Shown here: positions 44,279 to 54,510 of the stretch, in pieces
Layout: every line of letters starts with the position of its first letter
How positions within the stretch are numbered: position 1 is the stretch's first letter
Origin: Diphasiastrum complanatum
Taxonomy: Eukaryota > Streptophyta > Lycopodiopsida > Lycopodiales > Lycopodiaceae
Reading direction: 5' to 3'
Length of the DNA stretch: 64,000 nucleotides
NCBI GenBank assembly: GCA_029204225.1
Contig: CM055105.1
Location: 51,363,680-51,427,679, forward strand
Translations under genes and position numbers: made by a program
The notes under the pieces: generated by a model
The model's input: the letters and a program-made list of their open reading frames with translations, nothing else
Told to the model about the DNA's origin: nothing
Database searches by the model: none

Positions 44279-45664
44279 CTAACTAAATTGACTTCCACTT
44301 AGGATAATATCAAAAACATAAATTAGAAGAATGACAATATCACTAGCATAAAACTTTAGATACATGGAAGGATCAGAGTCACATAGGATAAATCCTAGTG
44401 AGACAAGGAAATAATACCTCAAAGCTTTGACTTTGTAAGAAAATTGTTTTTCAACAAAAGCTTTGAAAATAAGAAAATAATCATACACCATAGCTTTAGA
44501 AGAAATAAGATATAGCCATGTGTATCTTGTGAAATCATCAATAAAAGTAACAAAGCAAGTGGCTCCTCCTTTGCTTTTAGATGATGAAAAATGTACATCC
44601 AAGTGTATCAACTCCAATGGATGTGTAGTCTTGATGGAAGACCTTGGATATGGCTTCTTATGTGACTTTGTTGTTGCACAAGCCTCACATGGCTTGATCT
44701 CTTTGGAAAGTGATCTTGGTAAGCCAATGGATTTTGCATCTTTGACCATAGAAAGCATGGATTTGAAATTGGAATGTCCCAATCTCCTATGCCATAACTC
44801 CTGCTTGGAAATATTAGTCATATAAGCAACATCACAGGAATTTTCACTTTCATGTGGATTTAAGTTGAAAATGCCTTCATATCTAGATCCATGTGCAGGG
44901 ATCTTATCACCTTTCTTAATAGTACAAGTACTGATGTTGAATTTCACATCAAGGCCATTATCAAGCAAGTGACCAAGCAATTGACCAACACTTATAAGGT
45001 TCTTTGTGAGTTTAGGAACAGAAAAAACATTGGAAAGAGATAAAACTTTAGAAGATGCAAGCTTTAAGGGAATACTCCCAATTCCTTCAATAGTACATTC
45101 ATATTTCTCCTTCATGGCAAGGTACCATTCCTTCGAGTTGAGAGCATCATAGACATCCTTTGGCTCTTCATGAGAAATAAAATAAGCACAATTAGTGGAG
45201 CTGATTTCCACTTGCTTTCCTCTATCTTCATCGGTAAGCCTTCTAGGCTTGGATCTCTCTCTTTGAGATCTCCTTCGTGAAAAGATTAGAGGTGACTCCT
45301 CAATTCTCGGCCCCATCTCTCTATGATAGTCTTCAAGAGTGATGATTGGAATATCTTTGTGAGAATCTTTGAACTCGACATCTACAAGAATGTATTTTTG
45401 ATCTGCATGGAATATAACATCTCTACTCCCAATTATAGTTGAGGTAGAGGGAAAATAGATTCTGTAAGCTTTCTTCTTGGATGCGTATCCAACCATGATC
45501 CCTTTAATAGAACTAGGATCATCTCTTCTCCTTGTTTCCAAGGGCACATTAACAAAGCAAGCACAACCAAAAACTCTAAGGTGATCTACCTTAGGTTTCT
45601 TCTTAAACAAGACTTCAAAAGGTGATTTTCCAGCATGTGGATTGTGAGGTAATCTATTGCACAA
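44279..45664 (-). CDS. Domain-shuffled copia ORF: integrase tail, RT start, protease end, integrase core, RT piece
   Basis: The minus-strand frame of 461 codons stays open although the domain order is impossible for a normal copia element. In order: integrase C-terminal part (KSPFEVLFKKKP, VFGCACFVNVPLETRRR, SSIKGIMVGY); linker; first RT residues (SKEWYLAMKEKYE). Then a jump back to the protease end (CTIEGIGSIPL, VPKLTKNLISVGQ), pre-integrase (LWHRRLGHSNFKSM), integrase core start (LIHLDVHFSS with FIDDFTRYTWLY), then KALRYYFLVSLGF, a second jump into RT, ending with IYVFDIILSG. That last motif is a damaged catalytic box, VDD to VFD. Junctions lie near 45095 and 44415. Not a functional enzyme; a recombinant. 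Confidence 0.88.
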   Translation of the reverse strand: MCNRLPHNPHAGKSPFEVLFKKKPKVDHLRVFGCACFVNVPLETRRRDDPSSIKGIMVGYASKKKAYRIYFPSTSTIIGSRDVIFHADQKYILVDVEFKDSHKDIPIITLEDYHREMGPRIEESPLIFSRRRSQRERSKPRRLTDEDRGKQVEISSTNCAYFISHEEPKDVYDALNSKEWYLAMKEKYECTIEGIGSIPLKLASSKVLSLSNVFSVPKLTKNLISVGQLLGHLLDNGLDVKFNISTCTIKKGDKIPAHGSRYEGIFNLNPHESENSCDVAYMTNISKQELWHRRLGHSNFKSMLSMVKDAKSIGLPRSLSKEIKPCEACATTKSHKKPYPRSSIKTTHPLELIHLDVHFSSSKSKGGATCFVTFIDDFTRYTWLYLISSKAMVYDYFLIFKAFVEKQFSYKVKALRYYFLVSLGFILCDSDPSMYLKFYASDIVILLIYVFDIILSGSQFS

Positions 45665-46046
45665 ATAGTTTTTACAATTTATAGCTTCATCCCAATATTC
45701 AATAGGAAAAGAAGCTGCTACTCAAATTGCTTTAGAACATTCACATAAAGATCTGTTTTTCCTCTTAACTACTCCATTATGAGATGGAGAATAAGCACAA
45801 GAAAACTCTCTCTTTATTCCTTCACCTTCACAATGACCATGAAACTTGTTGGAGATGTATTCACCTCCTCCATCACATCTTCAAGCTTTAACTTTGAAAG
45901 AAAACTGTTTCTCAACATAAGCTTTGAAGATTAGGAAGTGAACAAAAACCATAGCCTTCGAAGAAAGTAGATACAACCAAGAATATCTAGTAAAGTCATC
46001 AATAAAGGTGACAAAACATGTTGCACCACCTCTTCAGTTTCTTGTG
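45665..46046 (-). pseudogene. Copia integrase core, upstream part of the shuffled element
   Basis: On the minus strand: GGATCFVTFIDDFTRYSWLYL, then a stop, CDGGGEY (catalytic second Asp region), CAYSPSHNGVVKRKNRSLCECSKAI (catalytic Glu is Lys), and a stop before VAASFPIEYWDEAINCKNYLCNRL, which continues in frame into 45664. At 46046 it joins the leader of the T-type element, so gag and protease were deleted. Confidence 0.88.
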
Positions 46047-46457
46047 TAGGATGCTCAAAATAATGGATTCAGAACAAAGAAAAGATTGAATCAAATCAAA
46101 GTGCTGTCACTCGGATTTTGGACCTATCCCTATCCTCTTTAAGAGCTTATAAGTCTTGCTAGACACATCAGATTGATTTGCTTTCAATTTCTATGAAAAG
46201 TACAGATCATAAGCTTTTGATCAAGCTATAACACTATTATCTTTGGATCTATAAGCAAGGATAACAAAGGGACTGAAAATCTCTAATTTTCACACGTGAG
46301 GAATTTCAAAATTCCATACTACCACATTTTAGGTCTGAAAATTCAGTTCCAATCCGATTTGATCCAAATACACTTCAGAGAAAGGTGAGAAAAAGTGCAA
46401 AACTGCTTTTCTCAATTTCTTGTACAATCAGAGATGTTAGCATGCAAAGCTTAATTT
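46047..46457 (-). other. Leader of the minus-strand T-type copia element
   Basis: It corresponds in reverse complement to 15479-15890, including 'aacagttttgcattttttctc' and 'tccctatcct' blocks. No ORF. It is cut at 46046 by the deletion that joins it to integrase. Confidence 0.75.
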
Positions 46458-46470
46458 GGCTCTGATACCA
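46458..46470 (-). promoter_or_regulatory. Copia primer-binding site, perfect
   Basis: The minus strand reads TGGTATCAGAGCC directly after an LTR ending AAATTTTGTCA. It gives the inner end of the LTR (46471) and, by comparison, the boundary of the plus-strand copy at 15465. Confidence 0.93.
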
Positions 46471-47430
46471 TGACAAAATTTCCAAATTTCACATTGTGGG
46501 GAATGTCCACAAGTATGATGGATTTAATTAAGCTTTGTGATTAGCACAGTAACCTGATTCTAGATTGATTAGCAAGATCTAGTTCAGAAGAAATGGCTTA
46601 ACCACAATCTAGCATGCTAAGCAACTGAATATGATAGCAACGAATCAATAATGAGCAAAAGTACAAGATATCAGTGTATAAGCATTAGCTTCAACACGAG
46701 TTAGAGAGAGAAAAGTTGAGAGATAACAAGAAAAATAGTTTACATCCAAAATGGCATGAGATAGCTACAAAACTTTGGTTCTTCATCATTGATTGTGAGG
46801 AGAGCTACACATATTTATGGAGTTTGAGGTAGCTCGAGGTAGAACCACATCCATCCATTACAAAATGACATCTAAAGTGACATCTAGAGTCTATGTGACA
46901 TTTGTCACTTTCCATGCATGAAATTCTACCAACTTTTTACAAGTGTGCTAGTTCTAACTAGCAAAGTACAAATCATTATGCATGTGTCCATTACACTTTG
47001 TGCATGCCTTGCATGTCACTATGGATCACTTACAATTAATGCATGTGAATTGCCACGAGTTTCTACAAGCATGACTTTGCTATTTCTATGTCTACAAACT
47101 ATATGCAAGTTGTATTCTTCAATCTAGATATTACATAACCATGTAGTTCAAGTTCTATCTAGGCCAAACTTGGCATTTTGCATTAATGAGCTACATACTT
47201 GCATGGTACAACATTTGTAGCAAGCCAAGAAATTAATATGTATTGTTTTTCAATTTGAACGCATATGCACAAATGTTCATGCATGTGCCAATACAAGTCT
47301 TAGTTTGCTTTGCATGCCACTTTTGACAGACTTGACTTAATGCATGTGAAGTGGCTCGAGTTCCTACCAAGCCAAATTTGGCCTTTTCATGTTCTACATC
47401 TCCATGGATGATGGAAAACTTCATCAACCC
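46471..47430 (-). repeat. 5' LTR (T-type), outer end uncertain
   Basis: Similar to 14687-15465 in reverse complement up to about 47250; the last 180 bp have no partner. TATA-like sequence near 46810-46822 (plus 'cacatatttatgg'). A CACGTG variant (TCACACGTGAGG) occurs at 46288-46299 in the leader. It adjoins another LTR at about 47430. Confidence 0.7.
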
Positions 47431-47700
47431 CAAAAGTAAAGATAGATGAATTTCTTATTTTCTGTAGCTTGTTTACTTCCTATCCTATCCTCAACCCAAG
47501 ATCCAAGCAATCAAGCATCAAGGAGATGAAATTAGTTCTCACACACAGGTTTGATCCCATGAGAGCGATAGCATATCTCAGAATTCAGCATGTATGAAAG
47601 ATCCACATTTAACTCTAACATCCATTAACCCTAAGCACTAACACTACACAAACATCACTACATCCATTAACCCTACGATCTACAATGAGATAGATACTTG

Positions 47701-47761
<61 letters not shown>

Positions 47762-48301
47762 AAAAGCATAGGAACATACAATCCCAATAATATTCAGATC
47801 CAACAATTAGCAAGATACAACAAAAGCATGAGAGATGGAGGAAAAAGGATAGAGAGCAAGGACATTCACAAGTCCATTTCATAAGAGAGCCAATCTGCTT
47901 ATATTGAAATGAAGATTTGAACATGAGGAGCAACTCGAGTTTGCCCCTATTTATAGTGGAGAGGAGGGCCTTGGCCTCAAAATTCTATTGGCCCATTTCT
48001 AACTCCCTAACTATTCAAACTTAAAAAAGATTGGGAACCCATTCAATAATTGGAGGGAACCAATTTGAATTTGAATTTGAATTTGAACCAATTTTGGTGG
48101 GAGTCCCAACTTTATTCACTAACTTGACATTTAGGTCGACGACATCAAAAGTCCCGCAAAAAGGCCTAAAGTCCTTTTATTAACTTTCTAGTTATCAAAT
48201 AACAATGTGATCATCGGGTTGGACTCACACGCAGGGTGCCAAATCCCTCTCACTTATTAACTAGGTTTAGGATTGCATTGGGATCCGCAAACCCTCCAAC
48301 A
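47431..48301 (-). repeat. 3' LTR of a minus-strand element carrying a coiled-coil ORF
   Basis: On the minus strand the sequence TGTTGGAGGGTTTGCGG starts at 48301, directly after the polypurine tract GGTGGGGGATAC (plus 48302-48313). A TATA box TATAAATAGG lies at 47956-47947, followed by transcript-like sequence and a (CT)n run at 47701-47758. A (TTTGAA)n stretch lies near 48063-48085. The inner end at about 47431 is inferred from where the T-type LTR starts. Confidence 0.72.
47701..47758. repeat. (CT)n microsatellite
   Basis: About 28 uninterrupted CT dinucleotides, located downstream (minus sense) of the TATA box within the LTR. Confidence 0.97.
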
Positions 48302-49160
48302 GTATCCCCCACCAAAACTGGTGGCAATCCCATGACACCTCACGAGATTTATCCACTTAAGGCTCTAGTTGGCCTCACGTTGTACTTTGATAATAAGATG
48401 ATACTACACCTTTTCCATGAATTCAAGGCGCTCCGTATTAAAATCGTGTTTGTCTAGAAAAAAACACTTATTTGCTCCGACAATCCAATTAGAAAGTGGT
48501 CCAGGCTGAAAATCATGATTCCCAAGAACCACCCATCATTGCAACACGATAATATAATCTGGCAATTGGCACCTAGTCGTGGATTTTATCGGATACATGG
48601 CAACATTTGGATTGAATGCCAAAGAAGGTAGGCAATCATCCCATCTGGTAGCAATAGATTCTAACTTGGACAAATCATTGGCGAATATTGTCGATTGTCG
48701 CACAGTTGGATTTGGCAATTTTTGGTAATCAACACCATAAAATTGAAGCGCTCTGTTTAAATCAATGGAAATGTCCCAATTGAATGCTTGATAAATGATT
48801 GGCTAGTTTGGGAAATGAATGTTTCCCTACCCTTGCTTGGAACCTCAATGCACTTGAGGCGTTGTTTTGCTGTCCTGAAGGCCCGATTGTATCCATGCTC
48901 AGGTGCTGCTTGTTGTGTGTGAGTAGAAGGCTATGACAAAAGATAGGTTGTAGACCAAATCGTGTTCTGAGCATCATGGAAGCCTGCGCCCACGCCATAT
49001 GCGAACTCCTTCCTAAAGGTTTGATTTACCAATGCTTTTGCAACGACAGATTTCTGTGAACTGGATCTAAGATTGAAGTTAGTGTGAAGGAGGACGATGG
49101 TGCATTGAGAATGTAAAATCTGCAATGAAGGCCGTTGGACCCAATATGAAGACTAAAGGT
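48302..49160 (-). pseudogene. Decayed internal ORF of the 47.4-51.1 kb element, C-terminal part
   Basis: Minus-strand pieces in shifting frames: FRKEFAYGVGAGFHDAQNTIW (near 49000-48950), INRALQFYGVDYQKL and LPNPTVRQSTIFANDLSKLES, TRWDDCLPSLAFNPNVAMY (48720-48600). The composition looks like real coding sequence decayed by stops. I do not recognise the family. It lies between the LTR polypurine tract and the coiled-coil part at 50.2-51.1 kb. Confidence 0.4.
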
Positions 49161-50187
49161 CTTTATGATCACGTCGTGGCCCTGGCATCTCATTCCTTGC
49201 CTGCGGTTTCCTTCCTTATCTTTTCTAGCCTACGAATTCATCTCCTTACCTGATCTGCGGCCATCACCCTTCTCCCCTGCCTGCATGGTAGAAAGAACCT
49301 ATTTTTGGCCAAATTCTGTACCTGCTGTGGCCCGCTCAATTATAAGGGGCCTCCTATCTACCTCAACCATGCCTGTGGGCCGTGCCATCCCTCACATGTA
49401 TCTATGGCCTTTTCCATTTGCGCTCCAGCCCGACTTGCGGATTTATTAATCCTTCACATGTACATTCTGCTACATTTATTGACATGCCTGTGTGAAAAAA
49501 AAATAAACCTATCTACGCTATACACACCCCCACGACATCGTTGTAGATTTGAGTTTGAAGCGGTTGATTGGCTTTGATCTTGACATGGTGTAATCCCTAA
49601 TGCACCTATATTGTTGCCCGAATTGTGGCTTATTGAAGTTTGGCCCTACGATGCTTGATAGAGGTTGCAGCTCTTAACTTTGGGGATTTCCATGACTTCG
49701 AACTTGTGAAGCTTTACACTGTCCTCATGGTCTAATCGCAGACCATATTACCATCAGTAATAAATATTTCCGAAGCATATGCAAATGGTTCAAATGAAGA
49801 TTAGGCGTTTATTCAAAACCTAACCCTATTTTATCTCACTCGTTAAGTGAATCTCAGCTTATATACGAGTTATGCTTATACATCTTATCGGTATCTCAAA
49901 AGCCAGAACTTATACGTGCAACTCTAGTGACGCTTCATGCGTTTCTATCTTGAATTCTTCTTGGTTACATTTTTGAGTCTTTCTTGTTAGAGACTTTTTT
50001 GAAAGTCTTTCCAAGTGTGGCATTGTCTATTCAACTGTGTGCAAGTTGATTGTTTGTGCCATTTGTACCAAATTGGATTCATACGAGGTGGTGCTACATG
50101 CCTTATTTTTGACTCTATACCCAATGGAGCTTGAGCTGTAATTGTGGTATAGACCGACTTCTGTTAGCATCTCCTTAGATTGGCAGT
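49161..50187. other. Unassigned internal segment
   Basis: Mixed C/T-rich and AT-rich sequence without a convincing frame on either strand. Short open frames (49165-49577) lack motifs. It may be decayed internal sequence of the minus-strand element. Confidence 0.35.
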
Positions 50188-51121
50188 CTATTTGGGGGTC
50201 ATTTTATAATCCTTCAAACTTGATAACCCATCCACCCCTTGAGGACTCATGTGGATGATGATGCAAAAAGCTTTGGATCTGGTCCTCGATGGTGATCGAT
50301 TTTTGAAACAAAGGCCTGGGCCTTGATGTGGATGGACCTTTTTCTGTGGCCTGGACGTCTGGTATATCTTGAATTTCTGGCCCATCCAAACCTGTATCCA
50401 TGTCTCCCTGATCTTGATGCTGAGGCGAGAACTGTGGCATCACATGACTGGAATCTGAGGGCCGGCTTCAATACTTGAGCGACTATCATTTTGTAATCTT
50501 TCATGATTTCTTTTTCCTTTGCCAACTCAATGGTTGCCATACGTTTGAGTTTATCAATTTTTTCTTGAAACCCTACCAATGAAGTGTGGTAGGTTTTAAC
50601 TTTCCTGAACATGTATATTATTTTGTGCTCGGCCAAATCCAAATGACCAGCCAGCAGCAACACATGTTGTTTGGAATCTTGGAAATCTTTGTCCACTTGA
50701 TCTTGTGCAGTTGTTAATGCATCCTAAAGAGTTCCCACATAGCCTTCAAGAGCATCAGCTGTTTGTTGGGCTTTCTTCAGTTCAGCTTCAGATTTTGCCT
50801 CATGTTGCTTGGCAATCTTAAGCTCGCGATTCAACTGAATAACCATCTGGCTTATCAATGTATTTCGGTACCCAGCTCTGATATATGCTTATTCATGTCT
50901 ATCTTTTCATCGATCATGGTTTGGATCACCCACGCAAGGTTTGAGACTAAAAGTAATGTGTCACCAAAATTCACTTTGGTTGTAGCAGCAACAATAGAAG
51001 CAACACGTGGGGATTGTGCTAGTTTGGCTCTGGTGTTTGGCCAGTTTTTCTTTTTCAAAAACATCTTCTCCTTCAAATCCTTCAGGCACCGTGGCATCGA
51101 ACTGCTTTGGAGATGGAACAT
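50188..51121 (-). pseudogene. Coiled-coil ORF, decayed
   Basis: Minus-strand frames join into a mostly helical protein: VIQTMIDEKIDMNKHISEL, then LNRELKIAKQHEAKSEAELK and KAQQTADALEGYVGTL, a stop, VDKDFQDSKQHVLLLAGHLD, VGFQEKIDKLKRMATIELAKEK. The tail is Pro/Gln-rich and ends EDQIQSFLHHHPHESS. Heptad spacing of Leu/Ile/Ala supports a coiled coil. The N-terminal end is cut at about 51121-51150 by copia. The architecture resembles the broken ORF at 5736-8331, though no direct sequence match was seen. It could be a structural protein of the element or a captured gene. Confidence 0.5.
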
Positions 51122-51148
51122 CGTGTGCGACCCTGATGGTGTCTGGTG

Positions 51149-52315
51149 CTACGTCAATTTGATCTTGCTGATTATGTTCCCTATGCCTTCAATAGGATAT
51201 TCAAAATCATTTGCAATGTATATTGATTTCTTGACTCCATCATAAGATGCAATATAAGAGAAAGAGTCCTTGGAGCTACACATATGTGAAGAGGCTCCAC
51301 TATCAATATACCATAGGCCGTCCTTCTTGAAAGGAGTAGATGAGAAACTAGAGACCATAAGAGATCCCTCTCCATCATTTGCAATAGTGTCTTCCTTCTC
51401 ATTGGTAATGTTGGCTTGCTTGAGTTGATTCTTTTTCTTGAAGCAATTGGTGGCATAATGGCCTTTCTTGCCACAATAAAAGAACTTGATCTTCTTCTTC
51501 TTGAGCTTGGATGATGAAGCATTAGAGGAATCATCTTCCTCCTCATCTTTGTCTTTGGATTTGACTTTGTCCTTGCTTGAGGATTGTTGATGTTGGTTCT
51601 TGCTCCTCCCTTTGTGCTTATCCTTGGCAAAGAGAGCTTTGCCATCATTATGAGTGAGAGAGAGCTTGTCCATCCTCAAGAGCTTGTACTCTTGTCTTGA
51701 TTCTTCTGAAATTAGCACACTTTGGAGAGCCTCCAAACTTGGTAGCTCCTCCTTAATGGCATAGGATTGGACAAGGTTATCAAATTCACTTCTCAAGACA
51801 TTGAGAATACTTGAACTAGCTCATTTTGATTGATGGAATCACCAAAAACAAGCAAGTTCTCTATGAATATCTTTTACTCTCAAAACATAACTAGATGCAC
51901 TCTCATCACTCTTTTGGCTACTTTGAAAGATTTGATTCCTAAGAGTGAGAAGCCTAGAGGTATTCTTAGCCTCATAGATAGTCTTGAGACAATCCCAAGC
52001 TTCTTTGGCTGTTGTACAAGTACCTATCTCCCTCAATATCTCATTAGAGACATTCATCTTAATGTAGTGGAGAGCCATCCTAGCTCTCTTTTTATATTTT
52101 TGAACCTCTTGAAGAACTTGTGGTTCTTCTTCAAGGCCAAGAACTATGTCCATCACGTCTTGAAGGATCAAGATGGACTCCATCCTCATTTTCCAAATTG
52201 AATAGTTTGAAGTGGACAATCTTTCACTTGGATCCAACAAGGATGAACCCATTGAAGACATTTGAAGTGAAAAAAACTCAAATGATGAACAATAAATGTT
52301 GCTATACACTCTCAA
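51149..52315 (-). pseudogene. Copia gag, zinc knuckle and protease start
   Basis: From 52315 on the minus strand: MSSMGSSLLDPSERLSTSN, WKMRMESILILQDVMDIVLG, MALHYIKMNVSNEILREIG and SSYVLRVKDIHRELACF. Stops near 51839 and 51800 precede VQSYAIKEELPSLEALQSVL. A Lys/Ser/Asp-rich tail follows, with the knuckle FFYCGKKGHYATNC (first Cys is Phe) and the protease motif WYIDSGASSHMC, intact. The frame ends near 51160, after PIEGIGN, against the coiled-coil ORF. It is the closest relative in the window of the gag part at 16262-16475. Confidence 0.92.
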
Positions 52316-53005
52316 TAGGATCCAATAATAGAGTACTATCTCCTCCTATGAAAGATCTTGCAACTATTTGTGAATTGATTCTCACTAGCTATACAAATCT
52401 CTCTAAAACAAGATCTATTTCACATCAAATGATGGAGCATGGGCAAAGTTAGGATCAAAAACTCTTAGCACGTGTGAAATACACTAAGAAACCAAATTTG
52501 ACTCAAATACAATGATATTGCATGAAACTAAATGGCTAAGATCTCAAAACAGTGCCTAGATCACATATAGATGAGATTGGTAAGCATACAGCTGTGATTT
52601 TGGATCAACCAAGCAATCTCTTGACCAAACCAAATGTGTCCACCTAGGTCTAGGTGCCCTAACTAACCCTCTTCAAAATCTTATAACTTCTGATAGGCTC
52701 AACCAAGTGGAATGAAATTGATTGCATCAGAAACTAGACAAAAATAGCTTTAAAACAAGCTATTAAGCAAGATAAATGGATCAAGCATGAGAGAGAACTT
52801 CCAAACTGAAATTGGATGTTCCTCACACGTGTCTGAGCACTTGATTCCATACAATACCAGGTCAGACCCAATCAATGTACTTTTGATTTTTTTTTATCCA
52901 AAAATGAACAAGATAGCTAGGAAAATGGACCTTGACAATTTCTAGCTCAAAATTGATGAGTAGTTTTCACTTAAATGGATCAAAATGCATGTTAACCTTA
53001 GGTAG
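52316..53005 (-). other. Copia leader between primer site and gag
   Basis: Non-coding, lying between the primer site at 53006 and the gag start at 52315. CACGTG hexamers occur near 52471 and 52834. No other structure was recognised. Confidence 0.7.
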
Positions 53006-53018
53006 GCTCTGAGACCAT
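53006..53018 (-). promoter_or_regulatory. Primer-binding site with one substitution
   Basis: The minus strand reads TGGTCTCAGAGCC, differing from the usual TGGTATCAGAGCC at one base. It directly follows an LTR ending ATCAACA. Confidence 0.85.
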
Positions 53019-53676
53019 GTTGATTTGACACGTGTGGATTGTCCACAACATGTACTTTTGATCTCCTAAGGTGTGTAGATGCACCAAGATCAAGACTAGA
53101 TTGAGATTCAAGATCTATCTTTGATTCTATGGCAAAAACACACTACTACATGCATTCAATCACTTCCAACTCTCACTCACACGTGTGGGAAATATTAAAA
53201 AATTATTCTAAGTAAAAACAAGCTGCTCTCCTTGAGTAGAGAGAGAAATTCCATCATGAGCTCTCAGGTAGAGAGAGAAAGCTAGAAATCCAATGACACT
53301 CAAAATCCACAAAATCACCAAATCGATTAGATCCAAAATGAGGAGTACAATGATACTAGTAGATCCACGAGATACCACTATGCTTAACTATGATTGGACC
53401 ACACTTTGTCACCTCTTAATCCTATTGGACTATTGATCCATGCACCTCTTAATTCTACTGGACTATATTCAAGCACACCTCAAATTCCTATTGGACCTCA
53501 CATGGTTCCACCTCTAAATCCTATTGGACCTCTTAGAATTCATCAAACAGAAGCATTACACTTGTCTACACTCTAATTGGCATGAGTTTAGTTTCTTACT
53601 CTATTTTGGCTCAATAGTGGCATTACAAGTGGAAATGCATAATTTGCCATCTATGCCAAATTTGTTCCTATCAACA
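53019..53676 (-). repeat. 5' LTR, 658 bp, with internal ~34-bp repeats
   Basis: Boundaries: TGTTGAT at 53019 and ATCAACA ending at 53676, an inverted pair of seven bases, with the primer site just inside. In 53408-53545 a unit of the form 'cacctc(t)taatccta(t)tggac' occurs four times at 31-37 bp spacing; such U3 repeats often bind transcription factors. CACACGTGTG lies at 53178-53187. The candidate flanking target copy is 'tccta'. Confidence 0.88.
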
Positions 53677-53720
53677 TCCTACACCTAGATGCTTGATATA
53701 AAATCATAAGACCCCTATAT

Positions 53721-54510
53721 CTAACACAGATAATCTTTTTCAATTCTACACATTGGGCACTCATGATCATTAGCAGTATAAATAGATCTCTTGAGTCCTT
53801 TGTAAGGTAAGATTGAGTCAAATGACTCTTTTGAATGGCTCATATGCGAAGAAGCTCCACTATCTAGGTACCAAGCTCCATCTTTCTTGAAAGGTGATGA
53901 AGAAAGACTGGACACCATCCTTCTCCATCACTTGCCACAAAATATTCTTCAATCTCTTTGGAGAGATTAGCCTGCTTGAGTTGGTTTTTCTTCTTTAAGA
54001 AATTAAAGGCATAGTGCCCCTTCTTGCCACAGGAGAAACACTTCACTTTCTTCTTCTTGGTCTTTGAGTTAGAAGGATGAGATGTATCATACTCTTCACC
54101 ATCTTTGTCTCAATCTTTGGCTTTGTCTTTGTTGGATGCTTGAGAGAACTGGTTCTTACTCCTTCCTTTATGCTTGTCTTTTACAAAGAGGGCTTTGTCA
54201 CTTCTACCATGCTCGAGTTTGTTCATCCTGGAGAGTTTATAGCTTTGTCTAGATTCTTCAAAAATAAGAATTCCTTGGAGAGTTTCTAGATTAGGAAACT
54301 CCTCCTTAATAGCAAAAGACTGAACAAGATTATCATAGTCATCTTTCAAGCCATTCAGTATGACTTGAACTAGCTCATCTTGGTTAATAGTAACACCAAC
54401 ACATGAATGCTCTCTATGTAAATCTTTAACTCTCAGAACATAGTTAGATGCACTCTCTTCACTTCTTTGGAAACTTTGAAAAATATGATTCCTAAGAGTG
54501 AGTATTCTAG
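53721..54510 (-). pseudogene. Copia gag C-terminal part, knuckle, protease motif
   Basis: Minus strand: NHIFQSFQRSEESASNYVLR and LVQVILNGLKDDYDNLVQSF, AIKEEFPNLETLQGIL, the Lys-rich tail, the knuckle CFSCGKKGHYAFNF (last Cys replaced by Phe), then WYLDSGASSHMSHS. Frameshifts occur near 54100 and 53920. The N-terminal half of gag is missing at 54510. The 3' end breaks at about 53730, close to another LTR. Confidence 0.9.

Noticed and set aside
44520-44825. Plus-strand 101-codon frame
   Set aside because: It lies opposite the shuffled copia ORF and contains the complement of its integrase motifs.
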